The notes: generated by a model from the sequence alone, not told the origin. DNA of 64,000 bases from Borreliella valaisiana VS116 (GCF_000170955.2 NZ_ABCY02000001.1:738194-802193); one strand, 5' to 3'; shown: positions 1 through 8,468, counted from the stretch's first letter. Numbers and translations are program-made.

Positions 1-182
1 CTCCTAGAGATGGTAGAGCAATTGAAGAGCTTGGTTATTATCATCCTGTTGAAAAGCAAAAGCAAATAAAAATTAAGGAAGATAGAATTAAAGATTGGAT
101 AAGTAAGGGAGCAATTTTAAGTGATACAGTGAAAATGCTTTTAAATAAAAACAACTTGAATGCGAAAAGTCAGGAGGTTTAG
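1..182 (+). CDS. rpsP: 30S ribosomal protein S16 (3' part)
   Basis: This is the C-terminal 59 residues of ribosomal protein S16, a small-subunit assembly protein; the start lies outside the window. The frame begins at base 3 and reads PRDGRAIEELGYYHP, the typical S16 core, then a lysine-rich tail and a TAG stop at 180-182. The next gene starts at the very next base, and its ribosome binding site (AGGAGG, 172-177) lies inside this reading frame. It is the first visible gene of the conserved rpsP-khpA-rimM-trmD-rplS translation operon. Identification is firm from the sequence and the neighbours. Confidence 0.93.
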   Translation, partial: PRDGRAIEELGYYHPVEKQKQIKIKEDRIKDWISKGAILSDTVKMLLNKNNLNAKSQEV

Positions 183-431
183 ATGAAAGAGTATGGAAAT
201 GAAATTGAACTTATAGAGTTTGTAGTAAAGTCTCTTGTAGATAAACAAGATGAAGTGAAACTAAATGTAATTGAAGGGGAAAAGTCAACTATTTTGGAAT
301 TAAGGGTTTCCCAAAGCGATGTAGGTAAGATAATCGGAAGACGAGGTCGTATTGCACGAGCTATTAGAACTTTGCTTGGAGCTTGTGCTGCTAAAACCAA
401 TAGGCGAGTGCAATTGGAAATTTTAGATTGA
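183..431 (+). CDS. khpA: KhpA-type KH-domain RNA-binding protein
   Basis: A small 82-residue protein made of one KH domain. The RNA-gripping loop is visible as IIGRRGR around residue 50, matching the GxxG signature. In other bacteria KhpA binds many RNAs, often with a KhpB (Jag/EloR) partner, and links RNA regulation to cell elongation and division; that role is known from other species and inferred here. The position between rpsP and rimM is the usual one for this family. The ATG directly abuts the rpsP stop and has a strong AGGAGG site upstream, so translation of the two genes is probably coupled. Confidence 0.9.
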   Translation: MKEYGNEIELIEFVVKSLVDKQDEVKLNVIEGEKSTILELRVSQSDVGKIIGRRGRIARAIRTLLGACAAKTNRRVQLEILD

Positions 432-434
432 TTT

Positions 435-935
435 ATGTTTGTTAAAGGCGTGATATTATCGTCTTATGGAATTAATGGGTATGCTAAGGTTAAAAGCATA
501 TCCAATAATTTTTGTGATTTTATTAACCTAAAAAATAACAAAGTCCTTTTAAAAAAAAGCAATGGTTTTGCCATTGAAGTTAAAGTTGTAGATGTTGATA
601 TAAAAAGCAATTCCTTGTTTTTGAAATTTGAAGGGATTAATACCCCAGAGTTAGTAAAGCCTTTGATTGGTTTCGAATTGTGGGTTGATGATTCGCTTGC
701 ATCGAGTTTAGAGGAAGGCGAATATTACTTGGGAAGATTGATTGGCTATGCCATTGTTAATAACAATAAAAAACTAGGAGAAGTTGTAGCTTTTTTTGAA
801 TATTTAAATAGTGCATTCCTTGAGGTCAAAGTGGGTATTAAATTTTTTTTTATTCCTTTTTTGAGCATTTATATTGGAGATATAGATGTAGAGGAGAAAA
901 CAATTGAGCTTAAGGTTTTAGATCTTTTAAGATGA
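435..935 (+). CDS. rimM: 16S rRNA processing / 30S maturation factor RimM
   Basis: RimM helps fold the 3' major domain of 16S rRNA (the 30S head) together with S19. The 166-residue length is normal for the family. The N-terminal half is the RimM beta-barrel (GVILSSYGINGYAKVKS, near residues 5-21). The C-terminal half is a PRC-barrel beginning around GEYYLGRLIGY near residue 96. The start is three bases after the khpA stop. The stop overlaps the trmD start codon by four bases (ATGA), a typical coupled arrangement. Operon position and both domains agree, so the call is secure although the sequence is fairly divergent. Confidence 0.9.
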   Translation: MFVKGVILSSYGINGYAKVKSISNNFCDFINLKNNKVLLKKSNGFAIEVKVVDVDIKSNSLFLKFEGINTPELVKPLIGFELWVDDSLASSLEEGEYYLGRLIGYAIVNNNKKLGEVVAFFEYLNSAFLEVKVGIKFFFIPFLSIYIGDIDVEEKTIELKVLDLLR

Positions 936-1651
936 AATTTACAGTTATATCCCTTTTCCCCGCAATAATTAAACCATTTTTTGAAAATTCAATAATGAAA
1001 AAAGCTATTAACAAAGGAATAGTGAATTTTGAGCTTATTGATGTTAGGGATTTTTCAAAAAATAAGCATAAAAGATGTGATGATTTGCCTTATGGGGGCG
1101 GTGCTGGAATGGTATTAAAGGCCGAACCCATTTCTTTTGCTCTTGAGCATGTAGAAGCTACTAAGAAAACAACAATATTTTTAAGCCCTTCTGGTAAAAA
1201 GTATACCCAAGAGTTGGCATATTCCTTGTCAAAAGAAGAAGAAATTGTTATAATTTGTGGGAGATATGAAGGAATTGATCAGCGTATTATAGATTTGTAT
1301 GTTGATTTTGAGATTTCTATTGGAGATTATGTTTTATCTTCAGGAGAGATTGCAGCTCTTGTTTTAATAGATAGTGTATATAGATTGTTAGATGGAGTAA
1401 TAAATCCTAATTCTTTATTAGAAGAATCATTCGGTGTGAAAAACGGGTTACTTGAGTATCCCCATTATACCAGGCCTTATAATTTTATGGGGATAAAGGT
1501 TCCAGAAGTTCTTGTTTCAGGTCATCATGAAAATATAAGGAATTGGAGGCTTTTTAAGGCTAGAGAAAAAACTAAAAAAAACAGATATGATTTATACCTT
1601 AAATATTTAGAGATAATAGGAGAAGATAATGGATTTGATAAGAAAAATTGA
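932..1651 (+). CDS. trmD: tRNA (guanine-37-N1)-methyltransferase
   Basis: TrmD transfers a methyl group from S-adenosylmethionine to G37 next to the anticodon of tRNAs that read CUN, CCN and CGG codons, which prevents +1 frameshifting. The 239-residue protein shows the SPOUT trefoil-knot signature: [13 protein letters not shown] near residue 110 and [15 protein letters not shown] near residue 132, plus the substrate loop [10 protein letters not shown] near residue 52. A tRNA-Pro(UGG) gene, a plausible substrate type, lies in this window at 52241-52313. The 3' end overlaps rplS by 23 bases. Confidence 0.95.
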   Translation: MKFTVISLFPAIIKPFFENSIMKKAINKGIVNFELIDVRDFSKNKHKRCDDLPYGGGAGMVLKAEPISFALEHVEATKKTTIFLSPSGKKYTQELAYSLSKEEEIVIICGRYEGIDQRIIDLYVDFEISIGDYVLSSGEIAALVLIDSVYRLLDGVINPNSLLEESFGVKNGLLEYPHYTRPYNFMGIKVPEVLVSGHHENIRNWRLFKAREKTKKNRYDLYLKYLEIIGEDNGFDKKN

Positions 1652-1994
1652 ATCTCAGAATAAGAAAAATGAGGCTTTTGTCTTTAATGTGGGAGACACT
1701 GTGAAGGTTGTTTATAAAATTATTGAGGGCAGTAATGAAAGGCTACAGAGTTTTGAAGGAATTGTTATTTCTTTTCAAAATAAGGGAATTGGTAAAACAT
1801 TTTTGGTTAGAAAAATTTCATCAGGAATAGGTGTTGAAAAAATTTTTCCAGTATATTCTCCTATAATAGAAAAAGTTGAAGTTTTAAGAAGGGGAAAGGT
1901 TAGAAGGGCAAAGCTTTATTATATGAGAAATAGAATTGGTAAAGCTGCTATGAAGATCAAGGAGCGTCTTAATATTAAAAAAGTTAAGCGGTAG
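1629..1994 (+). CDS. rplS: 50S ribosomal protein L19
   Basis: L19 sits at the interface of the 30S and 50S subunits. The 121-residue protein shows the family core: [13 protein letters not shown] near residue 19, [12 protein letters not shown] near residue 43 and a basic C-terminus ([20 protein letters not shown]). It starts at ATG 1629 inside the trmD frame, 23 bases before the trmD stop, with GGAGAAG upstream at 1619-1625. It is the last gene of the operon. No clear hairpin terminator follows in the AT-rich spacer. Confidence 0.95.
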   Translation: MDLIRKIESQNKKNEAFVFNVGDTVKVVYKIIEGSNERLQSFEGIVISFQNKGIGKTFLVRKISSGIGVEKIFPVYSPIIEKVEVLRRGKVRRAKLYYMRNRIGKAAMKIKERLNIKKVKR

Positions 1995-2309
1995 TTTATA
2001 AATTATTTTAAATATTTTAGTAAATTAGGCCATAAGATAAAGCAAATTAGATTAAGATTAAAAGTTATTTTTTAGCAGTCTTTTGTTTTGTTAATTTTTA
2101 TTCAAAATTTAGGGTTTTTGCTATTTTAAAAAAAATGATTTTGGTAAGCTTGGTTGTGCATTTGTTGCGATTAAAAGCATTAATTAGCTATTCTTATTAA
2201 TTTTAATGCAAGTTTAATTACACTTTTGTCTTTTAAAAAACTAAGGGTTTTAAATTTTTATTTTTTTGAAGAGTAAATATTTATTTGTTATCGTTAAGGA
2301 GAGTTAGTT
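1995..2309 (+). other. 315-bp AT-rich spacer
   Basis: This spacer between rplS and the next gene has no reading frame I would defend, no RNA gene and no strong terminator. A weak 7-bp inverted pair (GCATTAA at 2177-2183 and TTAATGC at 2203-2209) is the only structure seen. It presumably holds the end of the ribosomal operon transcript and the promoter of the downstream gene, but I cannot place either with confidence. Confidence 0.4.
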
Positions 2310-2849
2310 TTGAAATATACTCAAAGTAAGTTTAGAGGTAGCAATTTTCATAAATCCAATAAGCGTTTTTATGGGTTTAAAAATAAAAGATTAAATTCTG
2401 AGAGTAAAAGTCAAAATGTTGCCCCGGCAAACAATTCTAATAATAGATCGACTGTTTTGAATACAGATAAGCAAAATGGTTTTAAAGGTAAATTTAGAAG
2501 AAAAAATATAAAATTTAAAACAAGAATAAATCTTGATGTTACTTGTGGTATTTGTGAAAAAAAAATAAATGACCTTGTTTTTAGTATGTCTTTAAAAGTT
2601 GAAAATGAAGATAAGCCTGTTCATTTTGATTGTGTTATCAACAAATTAACGATTGAGAATAATCTTTCAAGTAATGAAAAATTAGTTTATAGAGGTGTTG
2701 GTAAATTTTTTATTGTGGATACCTCTTCTAGAGGTGAATATTTATATTTCAAAATTATTAAAGAAATTGAATTTGAAAATTTAGAAGAACAACCAATATG
2801 GCGCAAAAAAATTCTTAAAGATGTTAATAAAGGGTTTAGGCTTTGGTGA
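2310..2849 (+). CDS. Hypothetical basic protein with zinc-site-like Cys/His cluster
   Basis: A 179-residue protein I do not recognise beyond its position (BB0700-like in Borrelia). The first 75 residues are rich in Lys, Arg, Asn and Ser, and look disordered and RNA-binding-like. They are followed by CGICEKK near residue 80 and HFDCVI near residue 108, which together make a plausible CxxC...HxxC zinc site. The rest looks like a small compact domain ([13 protein letters not shown]). The start is TTG at 2310, chosen because AAGGAGA lies at 2296-2302 and no ATG fits. The stop is one base before the coaD ATG, so the two are probably co-translated. The basic tail plus zinc site suggests nucleic-acid binding, but that is inference. 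Confidence 0.75.
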   Translation: MKYTQSKFRGSNFHKSNKRFYGFKNKRLNSESKSQNVAPANNSNNRSTVLNTDKQNGFKGKFRRKNIKFKTRINLDVTCGICEKKINDLVFSMSLKVENEDKPVHFDCVINKLTIENNLSSNEKLVYRGVGKFFIVDTSSRGEYLYFKIIKEIEFENLEEQPIWRKKILKDVNKGFRLW

Positions 2850-2850
2850 T

Positions 2851-3342
2851 ATGAAGGTGGCAGTTTTTCCAGGATCTTTTGACCCAATTACCTGGGGTCA
2901 TATTGATTTAATTAAAAGATCATTGGCTATTTTTGATAAAGTTGTTGTTTTAGTTGCTAAAAATAAATCAAAAAATTACTTGCTAAGTGATAGTGAGAGG
3001 TTTAGTCTTACAAAAGATGTTATTTCGTCTTTAAATTTTTTAAATGCATTTGTAGATAAGTATAATGGCTTTATTGTTGACTATGCATTAATTAATTCTA
3101 TTAAATTTATTGTTAGGGGAATTAGGGCTTTTAATGATTTTGATATAGAGTTTGAAAGATATCTTGTTAATAATAAGTTAAATTTTAAAATTGATACTAT
3201 ATTTTTACCAAGTAGTGCAGAACATTTATACATAAGGTCAGATTTTGTAAAGGAATTGATGATGAAAAAGGATGTTGATCTTTCTCATTTTGTTCCAGAA
3301 TTGGTGTTTAATAGATTGAAATCTAAGTTTATTGACAAATGA
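2851..3342 (+). CDS. coaD: Pantetheine-phosphate adenylyltransferase
   Basis: CoaD joins ATP and 4'-phosphopantetheine to give dephospho-CoA, the penultimate step of CoA synthesis. The start is ATG 2851, giving 163 residues. A longer frame opens at 2821, but the family normally begins at [11 protein letters not shown] exactly as here. The nucleotidyltransferase motif [12 protein letters not shown] supplies the (T/H)xGH signature, and [14 protein letters not shown]-like residues near 127 stand where the ISSxxVR loop sits. CoA matters doubly in Borrelia, which keeps a high CoA pool as its main low-mass thiol and has CoA-disulfide reductase later in this window (29912-31243). Confidence 0.93.
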   Translation: MKVAVFPGSFDPITWGHIDLIKRSLAIFDKVVVLVAKNKSKNYLLSDSERFSLTKDVISSLNFLNAFVDKYNGFIVDYALINSIKFIVRGIRAFNDFDIEFERYLVNNKLNFKIDTIFLPSSAEHLYIRSDFVKELMMKKDVDLSHFVPELVFNRLKSKFIDK

Positions 3343-3343
3343 C

Positions 3344-3372
3344 TTGGTTAATATATATATTATTAAGATAAT
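3344..3372 (+). promoter_or_regulatory. Candidate sigma-70 promoter for rpmF-acpP-rnc
   Basis: TTGGTT (3344-3349) and GATAAT (3367-3372) are separated by 17 bases, in the short gap between coaD and rpmF. The fit to consensus is moderate and AT-rich DNA gives chance matches, so this is tentative. Confidence 0.35.
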
Positions 3373-3404
3373 TTAATCTAGTTTAAAAGTAGTAGGAGAA
3401 AGTA

Positions 3405-3587
3405 ATGGCTGTTCCAAAATTTAAGCCTTCAAAATCTAGGAGTAGAACAAGGCGTAGTATAAATATGAGGAAGAAAATTCCACAATTTCAAGAATGTTCT
3501 AATTGTGGTAATCTTGGGGTGAGACACAGAATTTGTTTAAAATGTGGATATTATAGAAATAATCAATATCTGGAAATAGGTTTATAG
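3405..3587 (+). CDS. rpmF: 50S ribosomal protein L32
   Basis: A 60-residue L32 protein. It begins [17 protein letters not shown], the family's basic N-terminal tail, and carries two CxxC pairs (CSNCGN near residue 32 and CLKCGYY near residue 44). It is therefore the zinc-binding version of L32. It starts at ATG 3405 with AGGAGA upstream. The pairing rpmF-acpP is common in bacteria, usually beside fatty-acid genes; here only acpP remains next to it. Confidence 0.95.
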
Positions 3588-3610
3588 TTTGTAGCAAGGA
3601 AGGTATATTC

Positions 3611-3853
3611 ATGGATAATGATGAAATTTTTAGCAAGGTTAGATCTATTATATCTGAGCAACTTGATAAAAAAGAAGATGAAATTACTCTAGACTCTAGA
3701 TTTGTTGAGGATCTTAGTGCAGATAGTCTTGACATTTATGAGCTTTTATATTTGCTTGAAGAGGCTTTTGATGATAAGATTCCAGAGAACGAAGCTAATG
3801 AATTTGAAACGGTAGGTGATGTTGTTAATTTTATTAAAAAGAGAAAAGGTTGA
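3611..3853 (+). CDS. acpP: Acyl carrier protein
   Basis: An 80-residue acidic acyl carrier protein. The phosphopantetheine attachment motif is DSLD with Ser39 (counting the start Met). The four-helix pattern and length are normal. In most bacteria ACP carries growing fatty acids, but Borrelia is known to lack de novo fatty-acid synthesis, so here it more likely feeds acyl groups into phospholipid or lipoprotein assembly; that is inference. The 4'-phosphopantetheine arm comes from CoA made by coaD, 270 bases upstream. The stop overlaps the rnc ATG by one base (TGATG). Confidence 0.94.
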   Translation: MDNDEIFSKVRSIISEQLDKKEDEITLDSRFVEDLSADSLDIYELLYLLEEAFDDKIPENEANEFETVGDVVNFIKKRKG

Positions 3854-4590
3854 TGAAAAAAAATTCTTCCGATTTTTGTTTTGATAGTGAAAGAAAAGCT
3901 CAGTTAAGTGAATTTTTGGAGAATTTGAGCATCGATTTTAATAATTTTGATTTATTAAATACAGCATTGAGCCACTCGTCTTATTCTAATGAGCTAGATC
4001 AAAAATCTGGCAATAATGAGAGGTTAGAATTTTTGGGAGATTCTGTGCTTAATTTGATTATTACAGATCATCTTTATAAAACTTATCCAAATAAAAGTGA
4101 AGGAGAGCTTAGTAAGGCTAGATCTTATATTGTTAGTGAAGATTCCCTATCTAATATTGCTAGAGAGATTGATCTTGGTTCTTATATTTTACTTGGCAGA
4201 GGAGAGGAGAGTAATGATGGTCGCAATAAAAAAGGCATTCTTGCAGATGCTATTGAAGCTTTTGTAGGCGCTATTTATCTTGATAGTGGTTTTTCAGTGG
4301 CAACAGAATTTGTGGTTGGACTTTTTGACATGTATATAAGATTGATGTTTAATAGGGGTGATTTTAAAGATTATAAGAGTTTGTTGCAGGAATATATTCA
4401 AAAAAAATATAAAATCTCACCGAGTTATAAACTAGACAAGGAAATAGGTCCAGACCATGATAAAGTCTTTTGTGTTGAACTTTATGTTGGAGAAAAGTTT
4501 ATATCAAACGGAAAGGGTAAATCTAAAAAAGAGGCCGAAATGAGAGCGGCTGAAGTAGCTTTAAAAGCTATGGAAGATATTAATCTTTAA
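3853..4590 (+). CDS. rnc: Ribonuclease III
   Basis: RNase III cuts double-stranded RNA, chiefly rRNA precursors and structured mRNAs. ATG 3853 gives 245 residues. A TTG three bases upstream is also in frame, but ATG overlapping the acpP stop is the better start. The catalytic motif is [13 protein letters not shown] near residue 55, followed by [11 protein letters not shown] and the second acidic site [13 protein letters not shown] near residue 134. The C-terminal dsRNA-binding domain starts near residue 177 ([12 protein letters not shown]) and ends with [18 protein letters not shown]. The last 30 bases lie antisense to the end of the tRNA nucleotidyltransferase gene. Confidence 0.95.
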   Translation: MKKNSSDFCFDSERKAQLSEFLENLSIDFNNFDLLNTALSHSSYSNELDQKSGNNERLEFLGDSVLNLIITDHLYKTYPNKSEGELSKARSYIVSEDSLSNIAREIDLGSYILLGRGEESNDGRNKKGILADAIEAFVGAIYLDSGFSVATEFVVGLFDMYIRLMFNRGDFKDYKSLLQEYIQKKYKISPSYKLDKEIGPDHDKVFCVELYVGEKFISNGKGKSKKEAEMRAAEVALKAMEDINL

Positions 4591-5793
4591 GGTTTTTATT
4601 TTTTTTATAAGATAATTTTTATTATTAAGTTTGGGATTTTCAATTACATAGCTTAATAGTATGTTTAAAATTTTACCTATATTTTTATTTTCTATTTGTT
4701 TTAGATTTTGAATGTCTTTTCCATTTATTTTTAAATCTTTTAAAGAGAGAGGGCTTTTTAGTAATTTTTTTCTTTTTATATTTTTTGTTATAAATAAATA
4801 TTTTTTCTTTTTCCCTTTTAGTGCTTTATGTATATCAATTATTTCTTTATAATGCTCTCTTGTGCTTTTGCTAAGCAAATATCTAATATCACTTAATTTT
4901 TTAACATTAAAAATATTGTTATTATCAATTATACTTCTATAAAATAAAATTAACTTAATTTCTTTATTTGAGAATTTAAGTAAAGTTAATTTTTCTTTTA
5001 GCTCTTTTATAGGTTTTTTAATTGTCAGTATAGTGATTGCTTTTAGATAAAATTTGTCTTTATTAAGCAGGGCAGTTTTTTTGATTAATTTTGTTTTTAT
5101 TTCTAGGTTGAAAAAATTCTTAAAAAAATCAACTTTTTTAAGATAATAAATTCCTTTTTGTATATTTGTGCCTTCTAGCAATTTGTGAAATTCATTTTTT
5201 ATTCTTTCTTTTGAAATAATTAAAATATTTTCTTTTTTGTATTTCATTGAAATTAAAGTATTTTTTTCGATGTTAAAATTAAGTGTGGATGAAAATCTTG
5301 CCGCTCTTAGTATTCTAAGGGCGTCTTCTTCAAATCTTTTATTTGGGTTTCCTATGCATCTTATTATTTTTTTATTAAGATCTTTTTTTCCATCATAGTA
5401 ATCTATTATGTTAAAGTTAAAAATGTCCATTGCAATTGCATTGATTGTAAAGTCTCTTCTTTCAAGATCTTTAATTAAATTTTTAGTATATTCTACTTTT
5501 TTTGGGGCTCTGTTGTTTTCATATTCTTTTTCTATTCTGTATGTGGTAATTTCGAAGATTTTTTTATTAAAAATAATACCAATTGTGCCATGTTTTATTC
5601 CTGTTTTAATGTTGTTTGGAAATAATGTTATTATTTCTTCAGGAGTTGCATTTGTTGCAAAATCAAAATCACAAGGTTGTTTATTAAGAAGTAAGTCTCT
5701 TAAAGCGCCTCCAACTAAGTAAAATTCGTAATTGTTTTTTTTAAATATTTTACCAATTTTAATTATATTTTGATTATTTTTGCCCAGATTCAT
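4561..5793 (-). CDS. CCA-adding tRNA nucleotidyltransferase / poly(A) polymerase family
   Basis: A class II nucleotidyltransferase of 410 residues, annotated pcnB or cca in Borrelia. The head domain shows [11 protein letters not shown] near residue 26 and the metal-binding [12 protein letters not shown] near residue 38. [12 protein letters not shown] (about residues 111-122) and [13 protein letters not shown] (about 155-167) follow. These are shared by CCA-adding enzymes and poly(A) polymerases, so sequence alone does not split them. The four tRNA genes in this window encode no 3' CCA, so the cell needs a CCA adder and this is the obvious candidate. The gene is convergent with rnc and overlaps its 3' end by 30 bases. 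It has no visible Shine-Dalgarno site. Confidence 0.88.
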   Translation of the reverse strand: MNLGKNNQNIIKIGKIFKKNNYEFYLVGGALRDLLLNKQPCDFDFATNATPEEIITLFPNNIKTGIKHGTIGIIFNKKIFEITTYRIEKEYENNRAPKKVEYTKNLIKDLERRDFTINAIAMDIFNFNIIDYYDGKKDLNKKIIRCIGNPNKRFEEDALRILRAARFSSTLNFNIEKNTLISMKYKKENILIISKERIKNEFHKLLEGTNIQKGIYYLKKVDFFKNFFNLEIKTKLIKKTALLNKDKFYLKAITILTIKKPIKELKEKLTLLKFSNKEIKLILFYRSIIDNNNIFNVKKLSDIRYLLSKSTREHYKEIIDIHKALKGKKKKYLFITKNIKRKKLLKSPLSLKDLKINGKDIQNLKQIENKNIGKILNILLSYVIENPKLNNKNYLIKKIKTLKINIFHSF

Positions 5794-5803
5794 ATAAAAT
5801 TAT

Positions 5804-5831
5804 ATTATAGTGTAAATAATTTTTTTCTAAA
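5804..5831 (-). promoter_or_regulatory. Candidate promoter very close to the tRNA nucleotidyltransferase start
   Basis: Read on the minus strand, a perfect TATAAT (5804-5809) with a weak TTTAGA 16 bases upstream sits only 10 bases before the ATG at 5793. Transcription from it would begin within a few bases of the start codon, giving a very short leader without a Shine-Dalgarno site. Confidence 0.35.
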
Positions 5832-5910
5832 ATTGATTTACAATTTTAATTTATTTGAAGTATGTTGTAAGTAGTACTTTTATTTTTTTAAATGGTTTTA
5901 TTGAGGTTTT

Positions 5911-7683
5911 ATGAGTGATAATAACAATAGTGTATACAACGCTATAGGTCAGCTTTCAAAAGAGACTAAAAATAGGTTGATGAATGATATAAGAAAAAGT
6001 TTAGGTTTGAATTCTTCTGAATTTGTTTTGCCAAATTGTAACAATGAGCCCTATGTTGATTCTCAGCTTGAAAAATTTCTTTCAGGGCGTTTAATGGAAG
6101 AATCATTTCTTATAAGAATGTGGTTAACTATTTTAAATTTTTTTCAGAAGGATAAAAGTAAAGAAGATATTTATAAAACTTATGTTATAAAAAACCTAGA
6201 AAATCAAATTAATGAAATGTGTAAAAATCCAGTAATAGATTTTAAGAAAGAATGTTTGTATGTTGGCTTTGTAGAAATGTTTTTTAGTGTTTGCCGATAT
6301 TCAATGGAATTGAAAGAATTTTTTAAGAAATTAGAAAAAGGTGGTGTTGTTGTTGAGCAAACGATTTTAGAAATTATTCAAAATAAAGTTCTTCATTCTA
6401 AGAAAAATTTGGAAGATTTTTTAGATGAAGGTGAATATGAGCTTTTTCTGAAAAAAGAAAAGACCCAAAATGATTTAGAAGAATCTCTTAAGGCCAAGAT
6501 AAACGATTATATTAATTCTATTCCATCTAGTACTTACAAAACTTTATCTGATATGTTTGAGTTTTATTATGTTTTTAATAGTTTGGCGTTTTTCCCTTAC
6601 AAGTCTTTTTTTTCATTTTTCAATGTAGATCTTTTAGATAATGTTGAAAATATTAATATCGTTGATCTTGAGGTTGGATTTGGAACTAGCTTTTCAAGTG
6701 TTAGTAAGTACTTGAATTATTTTTTTGACATTTTGTATACATTAAAGGATATTGAGATAGATGAGAATATTGTTAAAAGTATTATATCAAATTATTTTCT
6801 AATATCTGATGATATTAGTAATTCAGAAATAATTTCAAGAGAAGATCATTTATCACGAGTAGAATATGTATTGAAAAATGTTTTATCGGTTGTATCTAAG
6901 ATTGTTGGCTTATCGAGAACTTTACCTTATTTAGATGTTTTTAGGGTGTATTGTAAGAATCCGGTTGCATCTCCTAAAAGATATGTTCCTTTTTTTGATG
7001 TGAAAAATTTTTATGAAAATATTTTATTTTTAAATGTTATGGGCCAGGCTATTAAAAGGCGTGATAGCTCTTTAAAAGTTCTTGTGATTAAAGAAATAAA
7101 AAATCTTGTTAGAGATCCTGGTGTAATTTTGAATTTAAAGGGTGAGATTTTCAGCGAATTAAATCTTGGTCACTATAGTTTTAAAAAGTTATATTTTCTT
7201 AATGATTTTTTTAAAAACATATATGATGTTAGAATGATGGAAGTTTTAAGAACTATAAATAATGTTGTATTAATTAATAATCATGATTTGAGAAATATAT
7301 ATGTTGACATTGAAAATAATATTACTGTTTTGAAAAAAGAAATTTATAATATTTACTTTGAGATTGATTATAAGAATGAAGAGTTTGAAAGGCATAAAAG
7401 AGAGAGCAAAGTTGATGACTCTTATAAGGAAAGGATTTTGAAGTGGTGTTTAAATGAATCGGCTTCTATTGATAAGATTTCAAATAAATTTGTAGATTAT
7501 TTTATTGAGCTTAAAAAAAGATGTCTGGCTCTTTTGGAAAATCATAATGTTTTTATTCGAAAATCTTTAATAGTTTCTTATAAATCAATGGCAAATGAAA
7601 ATAAAAAGATTACATTAGCTGATGTTATTGGCAATCTTTTAGAAATCATCGATCAAGCACTTTTTATAGTAAAAAATTTATAA
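5911..7683 (+). CDS. Hypothetical 590-residue protein, function unknown
   Basis: I do not recognise a family here; the position matches BB0707, a Borrelia-type conserved unknown. The protein is large and mostly helical by eye, with many Leu/Ile/Lys/Glu heptad-like stretches (for example 140-190 and 480-520). There is no signal peptide and no run hydrophobic enough to be a clear membrane segment. I see no catalytic signature. ATG 5911 is preceded by TTGAGG, a weak ribosome binding site. The gene is followed after five bases by a small membrane protein gene, so the two are probably one transcription unit. Confidence 0.75.
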   Translation: MSDNNNSVYNAIGQLSKETKNRLMNDIRKSLGLNSSEFVLPNCNNEPYVDSQLEKFLSGRLMEESFLIRMWLTILNFFQKDKSKEDIYKTYVIKNLENQINEMCKNPVIDFKKECLYVGFVEMFFSVCRYSMELKEFFKKLEKGGVVVEQTILEIIQNKVLHSKKNLEDFLDEGEYELFLKKEKTQNDLEESLKAKINDYINSIPSSTYKTLSDMFEFYYVFNSLAFFPYKSFFSFFNVDLLDNVENINIVDLEVGFGTSFSSVSKYLNYFFDILYTLKDIEIDENIVKSIISNYFLISDDISNSEIISREDHLSRVEYVLKNVLSVVSKIVGLSRTLPYLDVFRVYCKNPVASPKRYVPFFDVKNFYENILFLNVMGQAIKRRDSSLKVLVIKEIKNLVRDPGVILNLKGEIFSELNLGHYSFKKLYFLNDFFKNIYDVRMMEVLRTINNVVLINNHDLRNIYVDIENNITVLKKEIYNIYFEIDYKNEEFERHKRESKVDDSYKERILKWCLNESASIDKISNKFVDYFIELKKRCLALLENHNVFIRKSLIVSYKSMANENKKITLADVIGNLLEIIDQALFIVKNL

Positions 7684-7688
7684 ATCTC

Positions 7689-8012
7689 ATGGAAACTTTT
7701 AAAATAAAAAATCTAAGACGTTTTTCAAATTTTATTAGAACTTTGGTTATTGTATTGTTTTTAAATTCTTTGTTGAGTTTATTCGTTTTTTTGGCTGGTT
7801 CTTATAATATTTTTGTTTACAATTTTCAGAAATTTTATCTTGATATTACCATTGTTTTAAGCTCTGTTTCTTTTGGGCTTGAATCTACTAGGCTGATATT
7901 TTTTTATTTATTGAGAAATAAAAAAATTAATTATTATTTAATTTTAATTTTTAGTTTTATGATTTTTTTTTGTGCTCTTGTTTTTAAAATTTTTCTTTCT
8001 GGTAACAAGTAG
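7689..8012 (+). CDS. Small membrane protein, function unknown
   Basis: A 107-residue protein with three apparent membrane segments: LVIVLFLNSLLSLFVFLAG near residues 20-38, a second between about 52 and 76 and YYLILIFSFMIFFCALVF near residues 82-99. No conserved domain is recognised. It starts five bases after the preceding unknown gene and is likely co-transcribed with it. The pairing of a large soluble unknown with a small membrane protein could mean a membrane-anchored complex, but nothing in the sequence proves this. Confidence 0.65.
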   Translation: METFKIKNLRRFSNFIRTLVIVLFLNSLLSLFVFLAGSYNIFVYNFQKFYLDITIVLSSVSFGLESTRLIFFYLLRNKKINYYLILIFSFMIFFCALVFKIFLSGNK

Positions 8013-8052
8013 ATTTATGGAAAGATTGCATTAATTATTTGCCATTATTCTA

Positions 8053-8081
8053 TTGACTAATGAATTTTATTTTTATAAACT
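8053..8081 (+). promoter_or_regulatory. Sigma-70 promoter of the tRNA-Thr/tRNA-Tyr pair
   Basis: TTGACT (8053-8058) and TAAACT (8076-8081) are separated by 17 bases, 19 bases upstream of the mature tRNA-Thr 5' end. Spacing and position are right for a short tRNA precursor leader removed by RNase P. Confidence 0.6.
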
Positions 8082-8100
8082 AACTATTAGTTTGTTATTT

Positions 8101-8174
8101 GCCGACTTAGCTCAGCTGGCCAGAGCAGCGGTCTTGTAAACCGCAGGTCGTCGGTTCGACTCCGACAGTCGGCT
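8101..8174 (+). tRNA. tRNA-Thr (UGU)
   Basis: A complete 74-base cloverleaf. The acceptor stem GCCGACT pairs perfectly with AGTCGGC, and the discriminator base is T. The anticodon loop CTTGTAA gives anticodon TGT (8135-8137), reading ACA and other ACN codons. The T loop TTCGACT is standard. No CCA is encoded; TTT follows directly. It is transcribed with tRNA-Tyr, four bases downstream. Confidence 0.95.
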
Positions 8175-8178
8175 TTTA

Positions 8179-8260
8179 GGGGCGGTACCGAAGTGGTTAA
8201 CCGGGGCAGACTGTAAATCTGTTGGCTTCGCCTACGTGGGTTCGAATCCCACCCTCCCCA
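8179..8260 (+). tRNA. tRNA-Tyr (GUA), class II, with an acceptor-stem mismatch
   Basis: An 82-base class II tRNA with a long variable arm (GGCTTCGCC). The anticodon loop CTGTAAA gives anticodon GTA (8213-8215). The T arm GTGGG-TTCGAAT-CCCAC is intact and the discriminator is A, with no encoded CCA. The acceptor stem reads GGGGCGG against CCTCCCC, so position 5 is a C facing a U (C5-U68); all other pairs are Watson-Crick. Confidence 0.92.
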
Positions 8261-8395
8261 ATTTAGTGAAATTATAAGAGACTGCCTTTTTTGTAATTTT
8301 TAGATTGTAATATTTTAAATGTGTTATATTGTTCCATTATGGTGCTTGTATTTTTATCTGTTTAGAAAAGTTATTATTGGTTATAAAATGTAATG

Positions 8396-8427
8396 TTAGT
8401 ATCAATTAAAACTTTAATTGATACTAA
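8396..8427. promoter_or_regulatory. Perfect 15-bp inverted repeat upstream of mltG
   Basis: TTAGTATCAATTAAA (8396-8410) and its exact complement (8413-8427) flank a two-base centre, 41 bases before the mltG start. No T-run follows, so it is not a typical terminator. A symmetrical site of this kind is more like an operator or an mRNA leader hairpin. Confidence 0.55.
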
Positions 8428-8468
8428 TGAGTAATTAGCAAATACTTTTGTTTAGCTAGGAGATTCTT

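Noticed and set aside
8396-8427. Rho-independent terminator for the tRNA-Thr/tRNA-Tyr transcript
   Set aside because: The stem is perfect, but it lies 136 bases beyond tRNA-Tyr and is followed by TGAGTAATT, not a T-run. An operator or leader hairpin fits better.
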